DNA from: Nocardia camponoti
Lineage (GTDB): Bacteria; Actinomycetota; Actinomycetes; Mycobacteriales; Mycobacteriaceae
Direction of reading: 5' to 3'
Assembly (NCBI RefSeq): GCF_014646135.1
Contig: NZ_BMMW01000001.1
Coordinates: 203,570-267,569, forward strand
DNA length: 64,000 nt
The stretch's first letter is position 1, and every line of letters begins with the position of its first letter. A model generated the notes under the pieces. It searched no databases and was not told the origin of the DNA. It worked only from the letters and a program-made list of their open reading frames with translations. This document shows positions 60,391 through 64,000 of this stretch, one piece after another. The position numbers were made by a program, and so were the translations under genes.

Positions 60391-61061
60391 CGAAACTAAA
60401 GATTGCGACGAGTGCCGTTGTGGCACTTGTTGTTTCGCTGGTCGGCGCTGGTCCCGCATCCGCCCACGTCACCGCGAGTGCGGCGGACGCGGCGGTTGGC
60501 GGCTACGCGGTTGTCACGTTGCGGGTGCCGACCGAGTCGGAAACGGCAGGCACTGTGGGACTTCAGGTTTCGTTGCCTACCGACTCGCCGCTCGCGTCGG
60601 TACGCGCGGAAACCACGCCCGGCTGGACGACGACACTCACGCGAACCGCGCTGGCTAAGCCGGTCGACAACGGACACGGCAAAAGCATCGACCAAGCGGT
60701 TTCGACAGTGAATTTCACTGCTAGTCCCGGTGTTTCGATCGCGCCGGGGGAGTTCGCGGAGTTCCGACTGCTCGTCGGCCCGCTGCTTCGGGGCGGTGCG
60801 TTGGTGCTGCCGACGAAGCAGCGCTACAGCGACGGGACCGAGGTCAGCTGGATCGACCGGAGCACCGACGGAACCAAAACCGACCACCCGGCCCCGCAGA
60901 TCACGGTCGCACCGAGCGGAGGCGAACACGGTCACGACAGCCGTGCGGCACTGGGCGCGCAGCCGTCGACGCCGTTGACGTGGCCGGCTTACGCCCTGGT
61001 GTTGGCGGCATTGGGCGCGAGCGGCGCGGCATTGGTTACCGCGCGTCGCAATGCGAAGTGA
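60387..61061 (+). CDS. ycnI: YcnI-like (DUF1775) secreted copper protein
   Basis: 224 residues. Signal peptide to ASA, then mature HVTASAADAAVGGYAVVTLRVPTESE with the N-terminal His that binds copper in this family. A single C-terminal membrane helix (PAYALVLAALGASGAALV) anchors it outside. It overlaps the PLP enzyme by 4 nt and is followed by the CopC-CopD gene, so it belongs to copper handling. Its 3' end is present again, decayed, in the bases after it. Confidence 0.9.
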   Translation: MTKLKIATSAVVALVVSLVGAGPASAHVTASAADAAVGGYAVVTLRVPTESETAGTVGLQVSLPTDSPLASVRAETTPGWTTTLTRTALAKPVDNGHGKSIDQAVSTVNFTASPGVSIAPGEFAEFRLLVGPLLRGGALVLPTKQRYSDGTEVSWIDRSTDGTKTDHPAPQITVAPSGGEHGHDSRAALGAQPSTPLTWPAYALVLAALGASGAALVTARRNAK

Positions 61062-61065
61062 TGTC

Positions 61066-61260
61066 GACCCCGCCGCTGAGGTGCCTGCTCACGCGCTCGC
61101 ATCGGCAGCACTGGGCGTGCACGGGGCGCGGCAGTGATTACGCGCGTCGCAACGTTAGGTGAGGGAGCGCAGCCCTCGGCGCAGCCATGCACGCCGTGGA
61201 CGTGGCCTGCCGACGCGCTCACAGTGGCAGCCCTGGAAGTAAGAGGCGCGGCGCGCTGTG
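61066..61260. repeat. Two decayed copies of the ycnI 3' end
   Basis: Bases around 61070-61160 read ALASAALGVHGAR and then GCGCGTCGCAAC, matching the ycnI end ALVLAALGASGAAL and GCGCGTCGCAAT. Bases about 61160-61260 repeat the segment just before it: GAQPSAQPCTPWTWPADALT against GAQPSTPLTWPAYALV. The copies have stops and shifts and are not coding. Confidence 0.65.
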
Positions 61261-61290
61261 AAATATCTAGTCGAATGAGGTGAAAGTCGG

Positions 61291-63144
61291 ATGCGTGCGG
61301 TGCTCGGCAGGAAGGAGCGGAGGACGGCGGGGCGGTTGGCGGCGGTCGTCAGTTCGCTCTTCGTCCTCGGGTGGGCGGCGACGGGGTTCGCGGCGGCCCA
61401 CGCGACGGTGGTTTCGGTAGCGCCCGCCTATGGGACAACCGTTGTCAGCGGCGAAAAGGGTGACGTCACAATCCATTTCGATGAAGCGGTCACCGTGGCC
61501 GACACCGGGCTCGCTGTCCTCGACCGCGACGGGAATCGCGTGGAAACCCCGCGGCCGACGTACCGCGACAGCGACCACACCATCGCGACCACGCTCCCCG
61601 CCGCGTTACCGGATGGGACGTACCTCATCAGCTGGGCGATCCTTTCGGCCGACGGGCACACGGTCGGCGGATCGAGCGTGTTCGGACTGGGTGTGCCGCC
61701 AGATACGACGCTGTCGAAGCCAACCCCGGACCCGCTGCGCGGCGCGCTCGACACCATGACCCGTTTGCTCCACGCACTGACCTACCTCGGAGTGGTTGCG
61801 GCCGTTGGCCTCCCGTTAGTGGTGGCCTGGTGCAGCGCGAGGCGCTCCCACGCCCCTCACGACGGGTCCGGCGTCCACGCTGCCGCAGTCGGGCAACGGC
61901 GAGCAGTCCGTCTGTCGACCACCGGGCGGCCGCCGTTGCCGCCCACCGAGAGTCGCATCGTTCGCGCCGGACACGTCGCGGTAGCAGCGCCACGCTTCCT
62001 TTCCCTCATCGCCACGAGGCGCGGTGCGGAGCCGTCGCGGCCGACCCTGCGCGCAAGTCCGGCTCAAGGTGCATCCGGCGAAGTGGGTGCAGCAACTGGC
62101 TCGCTGGCGCGGGTCGGGGCCAGTACCGTCGCGATCACCTCGCTCGCCGTCCTCCTGCTTCTTCCCGCGCGACTCGGCGGCGCGGCATCGTGGGTCGAAT
62201 CTGCCTCGTGGACTGCGGCATTCACGTCGAACGCCGGTATCGCGGCACTGCTTGGACTGACAGGTGCGGCCGTCACACTGCTCGCTCGGCCCGTTGTCCT
62301 CGAAACTAGCGCGATAACGCCGCGCAACCTCGCCTGGCGCGCGGGCGCAGCGCTGACCGTCCTAGGCACCGCCCTCGCCGGACATGCAAGCGCCGCTTCA
62401 GATTTCGGTCTCACCCTCGTCAGTGCCACCGTGCACGTCACGGCGATGGCGCTGTGGGGCGGCGGCTTGCTGGCGGTGGTCGCAATCTGGCGCGGTCCCG
62501 AACGTGCTTCCGCGCTAAGACAATTCACCCCCATCGCCGTCGGCGCGGTGATCGCCCTCGCGATCACCGGCACCATTCAGGCCGTCCCCGCCATCACCCC
62601 GCTCGACGCACTCTGGACGACCGCTTGGGGCCAACTCCTGCTCGCCAAACTCGCCCTGGTCGCCGTGACCCTCGCGCTGGCCGCAGTGCTCCGCCACCGA
62701 GCGCGCCGCTCAGAATACCCTGGCCGACTGCTCATCGCCGAAACCGCGACCCTCTCGGTAATCGTGCTGCTGAGCGCGCTATTGGCTGGCGCGGTCCCCG
62801 CCCGCGACGCCTACGACCCGCCACTGCACGCCACCCTCAACCTCGGCGACGCGCAGGCCGACGTGACCGTCGACGGCATGGCAGCAGGCGACCAAACAGT
62901 GGCCGTCCACGTTCGTCGAGACGACGCCCCGATCGAAATTCGTTCACTAACAGGAAAGTTGGCGAAAGAAGACGACACCCTTCCCCAAAACCTCGACTTC
63001 CGACGAGTCACGCCGAAAGACCGAGGCCCCGACTACTTCGTAGCGGACCTACGCGCGGCAAGGGGCGACTGGCGCTTGGCTCTAACCGTCACCTTCGACC
63101 AAACAACGGCTTACGCCGCATCAACCCCTTACCGCGTTTGGTAG
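61291..63144 (+). CDS. CopC-CopD fusion copper transport protein
   Basis: 617 residues. Signal sequence, then a CopC domain starting AHATVVSVAPAYGTTV, with the N-terminal His of the copper site and DGHTVGGSSVFGL, then a CopD membrane domain of about eight helices and a C-terminal soluble YtkA-like part (from about 520). An insertion of ~85 residues rich in Arg, Ser, Pro and His (about 185-270) separates the first CopD helix from the next and has no membrane character. Copper import across the membrane is the family role. Stops 4 nt from the convergent DprE1 gene. Confidence 0.85.
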   Translation: MRAVLGRKERRTAGRLAAVVSSLFVLGWAATGFAAAHATVVSVAPAYGTTVVSGEKGDVTIHFDEAVTVADTGLAVLDRDGNRVETPRPTYRDSDHTIATTLPAALPDGTYLISWAILSADGHTVGGSSVFGLGVPPDTTLSKPTPDPLRGALDTMTRLLHALTYLGVVAAVGLPLVVAWCSARRSHAPHDGSGVHAAAVGQRRAVRLSTTGRPPLPPTESRIVRAGHVAVAAPRFLSLIATRRGAEPSRPTLRASPAQGASGEVGAATGSLARVGASTVAITSLAVLLLLPARLGGAASWVESASWTAAFTSNAGIAALLGLTGAAVTLLARPVVLETSAITPRNLAWRAGAALTVLGTALAGHASAASDFGLTLVSATVHVTAMALWGGGLLAVVAIWRGPERASALRQFTPIAVGAVIALAITGTIQAVPAITPLDALWTTAWGQLLLAKLALVAVTLALAAVLRHRARRSEYPGRLLIAETATLSVIVLLSALLAGAVPARDAYDPPLHATLNLGDAQADVTVDGMAAGDQTVAVHVRRDDAPIEIRSLTGKLAKEDDTLPQNLDFRRVTPKDRGPDYFVADLRAARGDWRLALTVTFDQTTAYAASTPYRVW

Positions 63145-63148
63145 CGCG

Positions 63149-64000
63149 TCAGTCGGCGATGAGCCGTAACCGCCGCGCCAGGTCCGACACAAACACGCCG
63201 TCCGGGTCAGCCGTGTGCCGAATCCGACGCCACTCATCAAGCCTCGGATACATCGTCCGAACCATTTCTGGTGTCGTTCGCGATTCCTTCGCGAAATACA
63301 ACCGCCCGCCAGCGTCAAGAACGCGCTCGTCAAGCGCCGTGCAGAAATCGTCAATGCCAGGCTTGATCGGAAAGTCCAGGCTCAGCATGAAACCGGGATG
63401 TGGCCAGGAAAGCGGGGCACGACTGCTCGGACCCATGCGTTTGAACACGTTCAGGAACGACCGGTGTCCCGAATGTGCGATGGCTCGCACCGCGTCCGCG
63501 AGCTGCTGCTCAGCCCCGTATGGCATCGAGAACTGGTACTGCAAGAATCCACGTCGGCCGTAGCCGCGATTCCACTCGCCAAGCAGGTCCAGTGGGTGCA
63601 GGAATTGCGTGATGTTCTGAATCAGGCCGCGCCCACCCTTGGCGAAGGTGTAATGCGTGACCTCACCGCCAAGGCGCGACGTGAACCCATTCACCATTCC
63701 GTTCGGGAAAATGTCGGGAACGGTGAGCAATTGCGGCGCGGTGAATCGCAGCGGATCGCGACGCAATTTCGGTGGCAGCTGGTCGAGCGTCGCGAGATTA
63801 CCGCGACTGAATCCCGCGCGGCCCAATTTCGACCCAGTGGAAATGGTGTCGGGAACGGCCACCGAATACTCGTACCCGTCGTCAGAACCGCCGGTGAGCA
63901 ATTCCATCGTCTCGTCAAGATTGTTCGTGCGGTCACTGTCGACGTAGAAGTACGCGGTTTCGGTGCGCTTCATCCGAATTCGGGCGCGCACGACGATGCC
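63149..64000 (-). CDS. dprE1: Decaprenylphosphoryl-beta-D-ribose oxidase, C-terminal part
   Basis: At least 284 residues, open to the window edge. The C-terminal part of the flavoenzyme DprE1 is seen: TETAYFYVDSDRTNNLDETM, FLHPLDLLGEWNRGYG, GRRGFLQYQFSMPYGAE, RLYFAKESRTTPEMVRTMYP and the end DPDGVFVSDLARRLRLI. It oxidises decaprenylphospho-ribose on the way to arabinose for arabinogalactan, which supports a mycolata origin. The FAD-linking and active-site region lies outside the window. Confidence 0.9.
   Translation of the reverse strand, partial: GIVVRARIRMKRTETAYFYVDSDRTNNLDETMELLTGGSDDGYEYSVAVPDTISTGSKLGRAGFSRGNLATLDQLPPKLRRDPLRFTAPQLLTVPDIFPNGMVNGFTSRLGGEVTHYTFAKGGRGLIQNITQFLHPLDLLGEWNRGYGRRGFLQYQFSMPYGAEQQLADAVRAIAHSGHRSFLNVFKRMGPSSRAPLSWPHPGFMLSLDFPIKPGIDDFCTALDERVLDAGGRLYFAKESRTTPEMVRTMYPRLDEWRRIRHTADPDGVFVSDLARRLRLIAD

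Noticed and set aside
1..64000. tRNA or rRNA genes
   Set aside because: No cloverleaf with a CCA-like end or rRNA core sequence was noticed by eye; a covariance-model scan would be needed to exclude a short one.

Overview
The window is high-GC actinobacterial chromosome, most likely from a mycolic-acid bacterium of the order Mycobacteriales, near Nocardia or Rhodococcus. The evidence is a complete yrbE/mce operon, the C-terminal part of a DprE1-like arabinan-pathway oxidase, a WhiB regulator, malate synthase G, twin-TetR/acyl-CoA dehydrogenase genes and many 4-nt ATGA overlaps between operon genes. Genus-level assignment is inference.

Layout. 1-1167: the end of a nonribosomal peptide synthetase (thioesterase) and an FkbM methyltransferase. 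1183-6265: conserved core genes, namely a VWA-domain lipid-side protein, WhiB, an HNH nuclease, a 27-codon small ORF with a strong ribosome site, and glcB followed by a clear terminator. 6350-10600: an accessory strip with lower GC, tandem repeats, gene remnants and a helix-turn-helix/nucleotidyltransferase toxin-antitoxin pair. 10735-26965: a MarR gene, then a large catabolic locus: a NitT/TauT-type ABC importer with an aspartate-dehydrogenase-like enzyme, then aldehyde dehydrogenase, RidA, cupin, type I extradiol dioxygenase, alpha/beta hydrolases, two SDRs, a frameshifted TPP enzyme, a small helical protein, a Rieske oxygenase and an FAD monooxygenase. It looks built to import and open an aromatic, probably nitrogen-bearing, ring; the substrate is unknown. 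26966-29190: decayed genes and an orphan HigA-like antitoxin.

29197-35274 is the most interesting part. A 23-residue acidic peptide ORF with a near-ideal ribosome site is followed by an aKG-HExxH-type hydroxylase, a short YcaO protein and a complete second-type methionyl-tRNA synthetase carrying KFSTS in place of KMSKS. An XRE-TPR regulator and a 2'-5' RNA ligase-like protein lie beside it. This has the composition of a small RiPP (ribosomally made, modified peptide) locus, and the synthetase may be a self-resistance copy. 35774-40615 is a 1613-residue Mrr-like nuclease/SF2 helicase with 14 helicase-associated repeats, a possible defence protein.

41102-50134: yrbEA-yrbEB-mceABCDEF and one Mce-associated protein, the lipid import machine. 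50187-54855: tandem-TetR regulator, two acyl-CoA dehydrogenases and a phosphotransferase-family gene around a shared promoter with a 21-bp tandem repeat. 55150-55850: RelE-like toxin and XRE antitoxin. 55988-63144: a second NMT1/SsuA-type ABC importer, a cystathionine beta-synthase-like enzyme, YcnI and a CopC-CopD fusion, i.e. a sulfur/copper theme. 63149-64000: dprE1, running out of the window. No rRNA, tRNA, CRISPR array or intact insertion sequence was seen.
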